Positions 9,379 through 19,052 of a stretch of 64,000 bases of DNA are shown in pieces. The stretch spans positions 1 to 64,000 of the forward strand of contig DASXNV010000088.1 in the NCBI GenBank assembly GCA_036494815.1, written 5' to 3'. The notes under the pieces are model-generated. The model worked only from the letters and a program-made list of their open reading frames with translations, made no database searches and was not told where the DNA came from. Source of the DNA: Poindextera sp036494815. Its GTDB lineage: Bacteria > Pseudomonadota > Alphaproteobacteria > Caulobacterales > Caulobacteraceae. The position numbers were made by a program, and so were the translations under genes. Position 1 is the first letter of the stretch; every line of letters begins with the position of its first letter.

Positions 9379-10881
9379 TCACCAGAAGGGTTCCACCCTC
9401 CTTAGGCGCCGCACCGCCTTGCGCGCCGCCTTGAGCCTGGCCGGTTCGCTGGCGGACAGGCGGCCGGTGACATAGCCGGCGGCGAAGGCGATCGCGAGGT
9501 CGCCAACCTCGGTTTCCGCGATCTCGGCGCACAGGGCGTGGCCGCTGACGATATCGGTCAGGGCGCCCAGGGCGTCCTGGGCCTCCGCAGCGGCGGTGCG
9601 GAAGTCCTTGACCCGCCCCTTGCCGGCCGCGCCAAACACCGGCGCCAAGACCGTGACGGCATAGCGCAGGGACTTGTCGGCGATCCGCAGGCGGTGGCGG
9701 GGCTCGGGGTCGTCCGCCTTCAGCGACTTGGCGCGCTTGGTCACCCGCTGATAAGCGTGGTCCAGGGCGGCGCGGGCGAAGGTCTTCAGCTTCATGGCCC
9801 GCGCGTCGGCATAGGCTGGGTCTCGGGTCCAATCGCCCGCTTCGATCCAGGCCGCGGTCTCCAGCAGCAGGGCGCGGAAGCGGGCGCTGGAGACGGTCTG
9901 GCGGGCGCGATAGTGGGCCTCGGCCCGGCGCCGCTCCAGCGCCGCGCCGAATTCGGCCAGGCTCTCGGTGGAGGCGTCGGCCGTCACGATCGGGGCGAAA
10001 CTCTGCTCGGCGAACACATCCAGGTCCCGGGCGGGGTCACAGGCTCGGGCCAGCCAGCGCAGTTCGCCGACAATGGACTCGCGCGCACGGTCGGCCATCA
10101 GGGGCTTGAACAGGGTGATGGCGCTGCGCAGACGGCGGGCGCCCACGCGCAACTGATGCACCGCCGCGCTGTTGCGGCCCTCGCGCAGGATCTCGGCGTT
10201 AGCGGCGATCTGTTCCAGGCAGGTGGCGGCGATGGCGCGGAAACCCTCGGCGGCAGTCTGGCGCGGCTTCAGGGGCGGCGGCGCCAGGGCGGCGGCATAG
10301 GTCTCGTCGCTGCGCGCCAGGGCGAAGCCGCGCGCGGACTTGGTGCGGAAGGACAGGGTCGGCGTGGCGACGTACAGGGTCCGGGCCAGGGCGAACAGGG
10401 CGGCCGGATCGCCGGACTTCAGCTCCAGCTCCAATTCGCGGATCGGCGTGCGCGAGCCCACCGTGCGCACTTCGCCCTCGTCCAGGGCGACCTCGATCTG
10501 GGCGCCTTCGAAGGCCAATTCGCGTTTGGCGCGCTGAACATCGACCTCGAAGGCCGGCGCCAGGCTCGCGCGCCGTCGCTGTCCCAGCCGCGCGCCCAAC
10601 GGCGTTGCGTCGATGGCGGCGAAATCAAGCCCCTCCTCGGCCGCGGGCGTCTCCCACTCGCGCCGACTGAACAGGCTGCCATTGCCGGACTGCTTGATCC
10701 CCTGGACGCGCTTTTCGCCTTCTTCGCGCACACGCAGGCTGAAACCGGCGGATTTCAGATCCAGGTCCGGGGTGTCGAAATAGACCGACCTCAGGCGCCG
10801 GCCGTGGTCGGGCAGGCCCAGCAATTCACGCAGGCGCATCGCGCCGTCGGCGTCGATGACGAACTTGAGCTCGGTCTCCAA
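9379..10881 (-). CDS. CYTH-CHAD domain protein, probable inorganic triphosphatase
   Basis: 500 aa with two domains. The N-terminal ~200 residues form a CYTH tunnel domain starting METELKFVIDA (the ExExK metal/triphosphate motif, here E-T-E-L-K). The C-terminal ~280 residues form a CHAD helical domain rich in conserved His and Arg, for example VHQLRVGARRLRSAI and RHRLRIADKSLRYAV. Such fusions resemble E. coli YgiF, an inorganic triphosphatase, and CHAD domains bind polyphosphate. The start codon is TTG. It lies upstream of ahcY in the same direction, but the 105-bp gap has its own regulatory palindrome. Confidence 0.88.
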   Translation of the reverse strand: METELKFVIDADGAMRLRELLGLPDHGRRLRSVYFDTPDLDLKSAGFSLRVREEGEKRVQGIKQSGNGSLFSRREWETPAAEEGLDFAAIDATPLGARLGQRRRASLAPAFEVDVQRAKRELAFEGAQIEVALDEGEVRTVGSRTPIRELELELKSGDPAALFALARTLYVATPTLSFRTKSARGFALARSDETYAAALAPPPLKPRQTAAEGFRAIAATCLEQIAANAEILREGRNSAAVHQLRVGARRLRSAITLFKPLMADRARESIVGELRWLARACDPARDLDVFAEQSFAPIVTADASTESLAEFGAALERRRAEAHYRARQTVSSARFRALLLETAAWIEAGDWTRDPAYADARAMKLKTFARAALDHAYQRVTKRAKSLKADDPEPRHRLRIADKSLRYAVTVLAPVFGAAGKGRVKDFRTAAAEAQDALGALTDIVSGHALCAEIAETEVGDLAIAFAAGYVTGRLSASEPARLKAARKAVRRLRRVEPFW

Positions 10882-11023
10882 CGCTATTTCCCCAAGGTTA
10901 GCCGGCTTGCCGAGCTATAGGGCAGCCGTATATCCCCGCCATGATCCAGGTCAGTGACTATGGCGAAGTCTTCGCCGGAAACGCAATGGCCCCGACGCGT
11001 GACCCCGCTTGTAGAGGCTTTCG

Positions 11024-12007
11024 ATGAATCAGACCGACACCGCCCAGCCGCGCCATGATTGGACCCTGGCCGAGATCGAGGCCTTGTACCAAACGCCCTT
11101 CACCGAACTGGTGTTCCGCGCCGCCACCGTTCACCGGCGCTGGTTCGATCCCACCGAGGTGCAGATCTCGCAGCTGTTATCGGTCAAGACCGGCGGCTGC
11201 GCCGAAAATTGCGGCTATTGCAGCCAGTCGCAGCATTTCGAAACCGGCGTGCCCGCTTCCAAGCTGATGGAGGTCCAAGCGGTGGTGGCCGACGCCGCCC
11301 GAGCCAAGGCCGGCGGGGCCCAGCGCTTTTGCATGGGGGCGGCCTGGCGCGACCTGAAAGACCGCGACCTACCCAAGGTGGCGGCGATGATTTCCGGGGT
11401 GAAGGCCTTGGGGCTGGAGACCTGCGCCACGCTCGGCATGTTGCAGCCGCATCAGGCGGCGGCGCTGAAGGAGGCGGGCCTGGACTATTACAACCACAAC
11501 CTGGACACCGGCCCGGACTACTACGAGACCGTGGTCACCACACGCACCTATCAGGATCGGCTGGACACCCTGGCGGCGGTGCGGGCGGCGGACATTTCGG
11601 TCTGCTGCGGCGGGATTGTCGGCATGGGCGAGACCCGCCGCGACCGCGCCGGCCTGTTGCACGCCCTGGCCACCCTGCCCGCTCACCCCGACAGCCTGCC
11701 GATCAACGACCTGATGCCGATCAAGGGCACGCCCCTGGGCGGCAGCGAACCGCTGGACGGGCTGGAGTTCGTGCGCACGATCGCCGTCGCCCGGCTGGTT
11801 TGCCCCAAGGCGGTGGTGCGGCTGTCGGCTGGCCGCGAACATATGAGCCGCGAACTGCAGGCCCTGTGCTTCCTGGCCGGCGCCAATTCGATCTTCGTCG
11901 GCGGCAAGCTGCTCACCACCAGCAACCCGGACGCTGACACCGACGCCAAGCTGTTCAGGGATCTGGGTTTGCGGCCGATGGGGGCGGCGGAGACCGTGGC
12001 GGCTTAG
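11024..12007 (+). CDS. bioB: Biotin synthase
   Basis: 327 aa radical-SAM enzyme that inserts sulfur into dethiobiotin to make biotin. The [4Fe-4S] cluster ligands are Cys59, Cys63 and Cys66 in GGCAENCGYCSQS. The later conserved Cys residues (RFCMGAAWR, LETCATLGML) and the YNHNLDTGPDYY motif that helps bind the [2Fe-2S] cluster and substrate are present. AGAGG lies 7 bases before the ATG. No other bio genes are nearby, so this is a stand-alone bioB, as in several alphaproteobacteria. Its promoter should lie in the 142-bp gap to the divergent CYTH-CHAD gene. Confidence 0.97.
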   Translation: MNQTDTAQPRHDWTLAEIEALYQTPFTELVFRAATVHRRWFDPTEVQISQLLSVKTGGCAENCGYCSQSQHFETGVPASKLMEVQAVVADAARAKAGGAQRFCMGAAWRDLKDRDLPKVAAMISGVKALGLETCATLGMLQPHQAAALKEAGLDYYNHNLDTGPDYYETVVTTRTYQDRLDTLAAVRAADISVCCGGIVGMGETRRDRAGLLHALATLPAHPDSLPINDLMPIKGTPLGGSEPLDGLEFVRTIAVARLVCPKAVVRLSAGREHMSRELQALCFLAGANSIFVGGKLLTTSNPDADTDAKLFRDLGLRPMGAAETVAA

Positions 12008-12085
12008 GCCGTACCAATTCCTCCCCTTTTGGGCAGGGGGGCCGCGCTAAGCTCCTGGCCGATTCGGCCGCGGAAAGGACCAACC

Positions 12086-12997
12086 ATGCGCATCTTGCTG
12101 ACCGGATCGTCCGGCTGGCTGGGCCAGACACTGGCGCCGCGGCTGCGCGAGCTGGGGCATGAGGTGGTGGGGTTGGATCCGGTGGCGTCGGCCGAGACCG
12201 CCATTGTGGGATCGGTGGCTGATCGGGCGACGGTGCGGGCGGCGATCGGGGATCATCGGGTCCAGGCTGTGATCCATTCAGGGGCGCTGCACCAACCCAA
12301 TATCGAGCACCATGCTCGCGAGGCGTTTGTCGCCGTCAATGTCAGCGGGACTTTGAATCTGCTGGAGGAATCCGTCGCCCAGGGCGTGGAGCGGTTCGTG
12401 TTCACCTCCACCACCTCGCTGATGATCTCAGAGCGCATCCGCGCCGGGGCGGCGGGTGGGGCGCAGCGGGCCGAGTGGCTGACCGAAGGCATCGTCCCGG
12501 AGCCGCGCAACATCTATGGAATCACCAAGCTGTCGGCCGAGCATCTGTGCCGGCTGTTGCACCGCCAGCATAACCTGCCGGTGGTGGTGTTGCGTACCGC
12601 CCGCTTCTTTCCTGAAGCCGACGACATGGCTCACGCCATCGCCCAGTCGGACGAAAACACCAAGACCAACGAGCTGCTCTATCGCCGCCTGACCGTGGAC
12701 GACGCGGCCGAGGCCCATGTGCGGGCGCTGGACCGTGCGCCGGAGATCGGCTTCGACACCTTCATCATCTCGGCCATGCCGCCGTTCTCACCGGACGACT
12801 GCGAGGCCTTGATCGGCCGGGCGCCGGAGGTGGTGGCCCGCTATTTCCCCGACTATCCGGCTATCTACGCCGCCCGCGGCTGGACCATGTTCGACACCAT
12901 CGACCGGGTCTATGACCCTGGCCACGCCGCACGGCGGCTGGGCTTTGTCTGCCGGACCGGGTTTGGAGAGACGCTCAAAGCGCTCGCCGCAGGCTGA
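12086..12997 (+). CDS. NAD(P)-dependent sugar epimerase/dehydratase-like protein
   Basis: 303 aa from the ATG at 12086, chosen because AAGGAC precedes it and the Rossmann motif TGSSGWLG then begins at residue 6. This is an extended short-chain dehydrogenase. NIYGITKLSAEHLC carries the Tyr-x-x-x-Lys catalytic pair and FTSTTSLM the active-site Ser/Thr. It should act on a nucleotide sugar or similar substrate, but the exact reaction cannot be assigned. It is convergent with opgH, with only three bases between the two stop codons. Confidence 0.85.
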   Translation: MRILLTGSSGWLGQTLAPRLRELGHEVVGLDPVASAETAIVGSVADRATVRAAIGDHRVQAVIHSGALHQPNIEHHAREAFVAVNVSGTLNLLEESVAQGVERFVFTSTTSLMISERIRAGAAGGAQRAEWLTEGIVPEPRNIYGITKLSAEHLCRLLHRQHNLPVVVLRTARFFPEADDMAHAIAQSDENTKTNELLYRRLTVDDAAEAHVRALDRAPEIGFDTFIISAMPPFSPDDCEALIGRAPEVVARYFPDYPAIYAARGWTMFDTIDRVYDPGHAARRLGFVCRTGFGETLKALAAG

Positions 12998-13000
12998 GGC

Positions 13001-14977
13001 TCACCCGAACAGGGGCTCCAGCCGGCCGCCGGTGAGACGCCAGGCGGAGGAGGGTTCCAGATGCAGTTCCCGGGGCCAGGCCATCAGGGCGTTGACGTGG
13101 CTGATCAGGGCCGGCGGCTGGGTTTCTTCCGGGATCAGGAACAGGCCCGCCTGGCGGGCGGCGAGGCCCAGATCGCGCCGGGCGGTGAGGGCGGCCAGGG
13201 GAATGGCGGCGATCAGGCCCATGATCACAGGCGACAGCCAGAAAAACACCTCCGGCGAGGCGGCCAGGGCGGCGGCGGCCAGGGTCAGGCCGGCCAGGGT
13301 GTCCAAGCCATGGCGTCGGACGGCGTCGGCCAGGGTCAGGCCGCCTTCCTCGCGGGTCTGCGGCGGCCAGCCGGAGTCGCGGCCAGCCAGGATCGAGGCC
13401 AGGGCGCGGATCTGGTTGAGCATCATCACCGGGGCGATCAGGCCGGACAGGGCCATTTCCGCCAGCAGGCCGGCCAGGGCCTGGCGGCCGCCGCCAAAAG
13501 CCCGGCGTTCCTGCGGCGAAGCCAGCATGGCGGCGAAGGCCATCAGCTTGGGCGCCAGAAGCAAGGCCATGGACAGGGCGAAAATGTCGGTGACCACCAC
13601 CAACTGATGGTGACGCGTGGCGGCGCTGACCAAGGGATGCAGACCGCCGGCCACCCCCCAGTCCGGACGCAGCGACAGGGTCACGCCCATCAGCATCAGG
13701 GCCAGCCAGATCGGCGCCGTCAGATAGGCTGAAAAGCCACGCAACAGGTGCAGGCGGCTGATCCAATGCAGCCCGCGGCCAGGCAGCACCAGCAGATGCT
13801 GCAGATTGCCCTGGCACCAGCGGCGGTCGCGCACGATCAGGTCGGCCAGGGTCGGCGGCGATTCCTCGTAGGAGCCACCCAGGCTGGAGGTCATGCGCAC
13901 TTCCCAGCCCGCGCGGCGGATCAGAGCGGCCTCGACGAAATCGTGGCTGAGGATATGGCCGCCGAACGGCTTCTTCCCGGGCAGGTGCGGCAGGCCGGCC
14001 TGTTCGGCGAAGGCGCGCACGCGGATAATGGCGTTGTGGCCCCAATAATTGCCCTGGGCGCCCGACCACCAGGCCAAGCCGCGGGCCAGCATGGGGCCAT
14101 AGAGCCGGCTGGCGAACTGCTGGGCCCGGGCGAACAGGCTGTTCAGATTGACCAGCAGCGGCAGGGTCTGAATCAGGCCCAGGCGCGGATTGTGCTCCAT
14201 GGCCTCGGCCAGGCGCACCAGGGTGTCGCCGGTCATCAGGCTATCGGCGTCCAGCACCACCATCTGGTCATAGGCCCCGCCGAAGCGGCGCACCCAATCG
14301 GCGATATTGCCAGCCTTGCGGTCGATATTTTCCGGCCGGTGGCGATAGAAGACCGACAGGTTGGGACCCATGCCCTTGGCCTGCTGATCGCGCAGGCGAC
14401 GAAACAGGCCCTGTTCCTCGGCCTGGACGGGCGCGCGGGTGGTGTCGCTGAGGATGAACAGGTCGAAGGCGTCGGCTTGGCCGGTGGTTTCGATTGAGGC
14501 GGCCATGGCCCGCAGCCGGGCGAATACCGGATGCGGATCCTCGTTATAGACCGGGGCCAGGATGGCGGTGCGCGAGGTCAGGCCCGGGATGGGAAAGCTG
14601 GCGTCCAGGCAGGGATCGTCGCCATCCGCGCCGGGGGCGAAGGCCGCCAGGGCGCTGACAAAGGCGAAGGCGATCCAGGCGAACAGCAGGGCGAAAGCCG
14701 CCAGCACGCCAAGATCCAAGCCGGTCAGGCCGTCGATGCGCAGGGCCGTCCCAAGGCCGGCCACCGCGGGGCCCGTGAGGACCATGGTCGCCGCCACTAG
14801 CAGCACGGCGCGCCCGGACCGCGCGGTTTGCGGGGTCATCCTGCGGCGGCGCATGGCGTGCTCGTCCAAGGCCTGCACCGGCATGGCCAGGGGCGCAGCC
14901 GGCGGCAAGTCGCTGTCGGGACGCAGCAGGGGAACCAAGGGCCGAAAGGCGAGCGGCCGGCGGCTAAGGGCGTTCAT
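13001..14977 (-). CDS. opgH: Glucans biosynthesis glucosyltransferase H
   Basis: 658 aa, multi-pass inner-membrane GT2 glycosyltransferase. It makes the linear beta-1,2-glucan backbone of osmoregulated periplasmic glucans from UDP-glucose. The cytoplasmic GT domain shows VVLDADSLMTGDTLV (the D-x-D metal site), SHDFVEAALIRRAGW and DRRWCQGNLQHLL (the R-W acceptor motif). Membrane helices lie before it (about residues 50-110) and after it (about 390-580). The protein is somewhat shorter than E. coli OpgH, lacking part of the N-terminal extension. It follows opgG after a 151-bp gap in the same direction. Confidence 0.94.
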   Translation of the reverse strand: MNALSRRPLAFRPLVPLLRPDSDLPPAAPLAMPVQALDEHAMRRRRMTPQTARSGRAVLLVAATMVLTGPAVAGLGTALRIDGLTGLDLGVLAAFALLFAWIAFAFVSALAAFAPGADGDDPCLDASFPIPGLTSRTAILAPVYNEDPHPVFARLRAMAASIETTGQADAFDLFILSDTTRAPVQAEEQGLFRRLRDQQAKGMGPNLSVFYRHRPENIDRKAGNIADWVRRFGGAYDQMVVLDADSLMTGDTLVRLAEAMEHNPRLGLIQTLPLLVNLNSLFARAQQFASRLYGPMLARGLAWWSGAQGNYWGHNAIIRVRAFAEQAGLPHLPGKKPFGGHILSHDFVEAALIRRAGWEVRMTSSLGGSYEESPPTLADLIVRDRRWCQGNLQHLLVLPGRGLHWISRLHLLRGFSAYLTAPIWLALMLMGVTLSLRPDWGVAGGLHPLVSAATRHHQLVVVTDIFALSMALLLAPKLMAFAAMLASPQERRAFGGGRQALAGLLAEMALSGLIAPVMMLNQIRALASILAGRDSGWPPQTREEGGLTLADAVRRHGLDTLAGLTLAAAALAASPEVFFWLSPVIMGLIAAIPLAALTARRDLGLAARQAGLFLIPEETQPPALISHVNALMAWPRELHLEPSSAWRLTGGRLEPLFG

Positions 14978-15128
14978 GCACGGAACTCACTGAGGGGCGC
15001 GGCGGGACTTACGGCGAATGGGGCGGGTTCGGAGTTGTGTCCGCGCAGAAGCATTAACCTTATGTGGGGCGAAATCACGGCGGCGTGAAAGCTTAAACTT
15101 GGCGCCGGGCGCGGATTTGCCTTCCCGC

Positions 15129-16706
15129 TCATGCGGCGAACACCTGTTGTGACCAGGTTTCGGTCAGGGCGCCCCCGGCGTGTCGCAAAAAGGCGCGCAG
15201 ATTGACCGTCGCCCCCGGGGCCAGGCCCGCCTGGGACAGGTCCAGATCGAAGATCAGCCGCCAGCGGCCGGCGCCCACTACCGGATAGGCCACAGCACCC
15301 GTCACCACGCCCGGATGGGTTTCCACCACCGCCTCCACTCCGCTCTGTCGATCCAGGCCGGCCAGGCCGCCGCCCTCGAAATCGATGGCGAACTTGCGGA
15401 TCCCCGGAGGGGCCGGCAGGCCGGGGCGCCCGCCGCGGCCCTGACGGCTGGCCACGACGCGGGCCACGCCGAATGGGCCCGGCTCCTGCGCCGCCCAGTG
15501 CAGGCGATAGCGGTAGTTCAACCTGGTCCCGGCGACTATGGGGGCCGAGGGGGTCCAGAAGGCGACGATATTGTCGTCGGTCTCGCGGTCGGTGGGGATC
15601 TCCACCAGTTGCACCGAGCCCTCGCCCCAGTCGCCCACTGGCTCGACCCAGACGCTGGGCCGCTTGTCGTAGAAGACGCCGTCGTCCTGATAGTCGTCGA
15701 ACCGGCGGTCGCGCTGCATCAGGCCGAACCCGCGCGGGGCCTTGTCGAGGAACAGATTGGTCACCACCCGCGGCGGATCGGTCAGAGGCCGCCACAACCG
15801 CTCACCAGCCCCGGTCCAGATGGACAGGCCGTCCGAGTCGTGGATCTGCGGCCGCCAGTCGTCGCCTGTGGCGCGGTCGCTCTGGCCATACCAGTACATG
15901 CTGGTGAGCGGCGCCATGCCCAGGCGCTGGACGGGCGCCCTGAAGGTCAGGACGACTTCGATATCCTGCACCAGGCCCGCCTGATTGCGGTCATGGACGA
16001 TGCGAAAAGCGCCTGCGACGCTGGGGCCGTCCAGAAGGGCGTAGACCACCAACCGCCCGGCGGCGTCCTTCTCCAGCCAGAAGGCGGTGAAGACTGGAAA
16101 CTCCTCCAGCTTTGGCGTGGCCGTGTCGATGGCCAGGCCCCGCGCGGACAAGCCGTACTGGTTCAACGGATCGGCGGAGCGGAAATAGGAGGCGCCCAGA
16201 TAGGCGATCCAGTCGGTGCGCTGGTCGCTGTTCATGGCTCGAAATCCGGCGAAACCGAGATTCTCCTTCAGACGCCGCGCCGGCGAATCCGCCGGCACGT
16301 CGAACAGGCCTTCGGAATAGAGCACCGGGCGCGCCAGGCCGTGCTCGACGGCGAACATGGCCACCGGCTGCACCGCAGCGCGGCCCAAATGAAAGAAGCG
16401 GATCGAGACGTCGCTGGGCGGCTCGCCCCAGAGGGTCGCCGCAGGCCGATAGCTGATGGCGCCGAAGGCGTCGTAATCGACGGCGCGCAACAGATCGGCC
16501 GCCGGCGCCGACGGCGGGGCATAGGGCCGTGCCGCCAACGCGGCGGCCTTGGCCTTCAGATGCTCGAACGAAAACGGTTGTGGAGAACCAAGGGCCGGGC
16601 CGCCAGCTTCAGCCGCACGCTCGGCTCCCCGCGCGACCCAGGCCGAAACACCGCTGAACGAGGCGCCCAATAGAGCGGCCAGGGCGTTACGCCGGGTCGA
16701 CAACAT
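15129..16706 (-). CDS. opgG: Periplasmic glucan biosynthesis protein G
   Basis: 525 aa from the ATG at 16706, where a twin-arginine-like signal peptide begins (STRRNALAALLGASFSG). A longer frame extends to 16907 but its extra residues look unlike a signal. The mature protein has the MdoG fold: FSFEHLKAKAAALA near the start, then RPAATLWG, and later FDDYQDDGVFYDKRPS VWVEP-type segments. OpgG acts in the periplasm with OpgH to branch or modify periplasmic glucans. GAGG lies 11 bases upstream of the start. A CtrA-like box is 52 bases upstream. Confidence 0.93.
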   Translation of the reverse strand: MLSTRRNALAALLGASFSGVSAWVARGAERAAEAGGPALGSPQPFSFEHLKAKAAALAARPYAPPSAPAADLLRAVDYDAFGAISYRPAATLWGEPPSDVSIRFFHLGRAAVQPVAMFAVEHGLARPVLYSEGLFDVPADSPARRLKENLGFAGFRAMNSDQRTDWIAYLGASYFRSADPLNQYGLSARGLAIDTATPKLEEFPVFTAFWLEKDAAGRLVVYALLDGPSVAGAFRIVHDRNQAGLVQDIEVVLTFRAPVQRLGMAPLTSMYWYGQSDRATGDDWRPQIHDSDGLSIWTGAGERLWRPLTDPPRVVTNLFLDKAPRGFGLMQRDRRFDDYQDDGVFYDKRPSVWVEPVGDWGEGSVQLVEIPTDRETDDNIVAFWTPSAPIVAGTRLNYRYRLHWAAQEPGPFGVARVVASRQGRGGRPGLPAPPGIRKFAIDFEGGGLAGLDRQSGVEAVVETHPGVVTGAVAYPVVGAGRWRLIFDLDLSQAGLAPGATVNLRAFLRHAGGALTETWSQQVFAA

Positions 16707-16757
16707 CAGGCCAAGATCCTCGAGCGGGTCCAGCGCCCCGCGGTCAAGCTGGACATT

Positions 16758-16772
16758 TTTACTCCGCGTTAA
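16758..16772. promoter_or_regulatory. Candidate CtrA box upstream of opgG
   Basis: TTTA-N7-TTAA matches seven of the eight fixed bases of the CtrA consensus TTAA-N7-TTAA. It lies in the 269-bp divergent region between opgG and the secreted protein gene at 16976, 52 bases from the opgG start. A chance match is possible. Confidence 0.3.
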
Positions 16773-16975
16773 CCGCCTAAAAGTCCATAGGGCCGTTTCG
16801 GTTCCCGCGTCGAAGCGCCACGGATGAGATTGACTATCTGGCAAGCCTTTCCGCTCAGAGTCTCGGCGCTCGGGGTCGCCGGTTCGGCTGCGCTGCGAAA
16901 TCGTCAAAGCCCAGGTGGCGATTGGGTTTCCAGCCGGCTAGACTGCGTCCGGGCAAGTCGGCTCAAGTGTTCTGG

Positions 16976-18454
16976 ATGAAGGCGTTGCTGCGCAGCTCGG
17001 CGATCCTGTTGTGCGCCCCTTTGGTGTGCGCCCTGTCTTCGGCTGCGGCTTTCGCCGCGCCGACGGCGGAGCCATATCAGTTCGATCTCCAGGTTGCGCC
17101 CGGCGACGGCGACGCGATCAAGGCCGGCGCCGATCTCAGCGCCCAGTTCCCCAAGATCGAGACCACCCTGCGCTTGGCCGTGGAGGCCGACCCCAACCTG
17201 TTGCGCGCCGACCCCCTGGTCCAGGCCGCACCCGCAGGCGCCAGCCGGGAAAGCCTGGGCCTGAATGCGGCCTGGACCGCGGCCACGGGCGCGCGGCTGG
17301 ACCTGAGCCTCACTGATCGGCTGGGCCAAACCTGGAGCCCGCTGTCTCTGTTCGAGACCAGCGCGCATCAGGTGACCACCGACGAGCGCAGCGCCAGTGT
17401 CGGTCTGCGACTGAGCCCGCTGAAGAGCGTGGATCTCAGCCTGACCGGCGCGGCCGCCCAGAACACGGTGTTCGACACGGTGGTGGCCGAGACCTCGGCC
17501 CCGGAGGCCCAGAGCCTGCTATCCACCGCCACCCAGAGCGCCAGCGCGGGGGTGAAGTGGCGGCTGACCGGCTGGTTCAGCCTCGACGCCCAGGGCAAGA
17601 TGGAGACCACTAACGCCATGTGGCGTGGCGCGGCCGCCAGCGGCGGCCCAACCGCCGCAAGCCTTGGCTACGCCTATTTCGAGCCCTCGGTGACCGGAAT
17701 CCTGGACACGCCCGGCCAGGGCAAGCTGGGCCTGACCTTCGAGCATGCGGTCTCACCGCTGGATGCGGGGGCTTTTTCCACCTTCGCGGCGGTGGAAGAT
17801 CGCGCCGCGGACGCCCGCTTCGGCCCCAACCGCGAATGGCGCTATCGATTGCGCTTCGACCAGAAGCTGGCCGGCGCGGTGAAACTGTCGGCGGCGGTGA
17901 CCCAGGGACATATCGAAAGCGCCACCGAGCTTGGCCCCATCGGCCCGGGCCTGCAGGCGCCGGTCAGCGTGGCCGGCGGCGAGCGGCAGGAGCTCAATCT
18001 GGCCCTGTCCGCGCCCTTGACGTCGTTCGGCCTGCCGTCACTGACCCTGACTGGGACCAGTGACTGGCGCGACTCCCAGGTGCGCGACCCCTTCACGGGC
18101 GAACTGCGCCGGGCCTCCGCCGAAGCGGCCCAGACCGCGACCGTCGGCCTGGTCCAATCCCTGAGCAGCCTTGGCGCCCGCTGGGGCCTGGAAGGTCATT
18201 TCGGCGGCGACCAGAGCCTCTATCAGATGAGCCAGGTCACCAATGTGAGCGTGGCCGACAGCGTCGGCGGCTTCATCGAATACGGCCCCGGCCCCTTCGC
18301 CGTGCGCCTCCAGGTGGACGGCCTCTATGGCGGCGACCGCACCTCCACCGACCTCTACTATTCAGGCGTGCGCGGCGTCGGCTATGTGGACCGCACCGAC
18401 CACCGCACCGACAGCGGTCAGGCGATCCGCCTGATGCTGCGCAAGGCGCTGTAG
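16976..18454 (+). CDS. Secreted beta-rich protein of unknown function, possible outer-membrane beta-barrel
   Basis: 492 aa from the ATG at 16976, where a clear Sec signal peptide begins (KALLRSSAILLCAPLVCALSS) and cleaves near AAAFA-APT. The rest is made of many alternating amphipathic strands of about 10-12 residues, such as RLDLSLTDRLGQTW and VDLSLTGAAAQN, with few long helices. This is the pattern of an outer-membrane barrel or a lipid-A-modifying-like porin. It ends in LMLRKAL, not the classic terminal Phe. I do not recognise the family. It is divergent from opgG and may share its promoter region, hinting at an envelope role. Confidence 0.65.
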   Translation: MKALLRSSAILLCAPLVCALSSAAAFAAPTAEPYQFDLQVAPGDGDAIKAGADLSAQFPKIETTLRLAVEADPNLLRADPLVQAAPAGASRESLGLNAAWTAATGARLDLSLTDRLGQTWSPLSLFETSAHQVTTDERSASVGLRLSPLKSVDLSLTGAAAQNTVFDTVVAETSAPEAQSLLSTATQSASAGVKWRLTGWFSLDAQGKMETTNAMWRGAAASGGPTAASLGYAYFEPSVTGILDTPGQGKLGLTFEHAVSPLDAGAFSTFAAVEDRAADARFGPNREWRYRLRFDQKLAGAVKLSAAVTQGHIESATELGPIGPGLQAPVSVAGGERQELNLALSAPLTSFGLPSLTLTGTSDWRDSQVRDPFTGELRRASAEAAQTATVGLVQSLSSLGARWGLEGHFGGDQSLYQMSQVTNVSVADSVGGFIEYGPGPFAVRLQVDGLYGGDRTSTDLYYSGVRGVGYVDRTDHRTDSGQAIRLMLRKAL

Positions 18455-18494
18455 AGGCCATCAGGTCCGTTGCGGCGCAAGGTCACGCCACCGG

Positions 18495-19052
18495 TCAGCC
18501 GTGGGCCAGATCGTAGAGCCGCTCCAGCTGGTAGCGTGAGCCGGACTTCGTGGAATGGGTCGAATAGAGGCCAAAGCGCTCCACGCGAAACACCGGCGAT
18601 TTGAGCAGGTTATTGGCCTGGATCCAGCCGGCCACGGCCACGGGATCTGGCCGGCGCAGATAGGCCAGGGTCACGTGCGGCCGGTAGGCGCGGGTGTCGG
18701 CCGCAAGCCCCGCCCGGCGCGCGGCGCTCTCACAGGCCTGGGCCAGATGGCGCAGGGCCGCGTTTTCAGCCACCCCGGCCCAGATGGCATGGATTTCCCG
18801 CCCCTCGCCAAAGGCGCCGACGCCTTCAAGGGTCAGCTCCATGGGCTCGGCCGCCAGATGCGACAGCTCGCTGTCCAGGTCCGCGGCCACGGTCTCGGCC
18901 ACAGCGCCGGCGAAGCGCAGGGTGATATGGAAATTTTCCGCCGGGCTCCAGCGCGCCTCGGACAGGCCATGCTGGCGCCGAACGAGGCCGTCGGCGATAT
19001 CGGGAGGGATGGGCAGGGCGGCGAAGAGGCGGATCATGGGGAAGGCGTTCAC
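18495..19052 (-). CDS. thpR: RNA 2',3'-cyclic phosphodiesterase (2'-5' RNA ligase family)
   Basis: 185 aa with the two H-x-T motifs of the 2H phosphoesterase family, HITLRF at residues 42-47 and HVTLAYL near residue 130, in the usual spacing. The family opens 2',3'-cyclic phosphate ends of RNA and can ligate 2'-5' bonds in vitro. I chose the GTG at 19052 because GGAG lies 5 bases before it and it overlaps the upstream esterase stop (GTGA). An ATG at 19037 is the alternative. It is coupled to the SGNH esterase gene. Confidence 0.9.
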   Translation of the reverse strand: MNAFPMIRLFAALPIPPDIADGLVRRQHGLSEARWSPAENFHITLRFAGAVAETVAADLDSELSHLAAEPMELTLEGVGAFGEGREIHAIWAGVAENAALRHLAQACESAARRAGLAADTRAYRPHVTLAYLRRPDPVAVAGWIQANNLLKSPVFRVERFGLYSTHSTKSGSRYQLERLYDLAHG

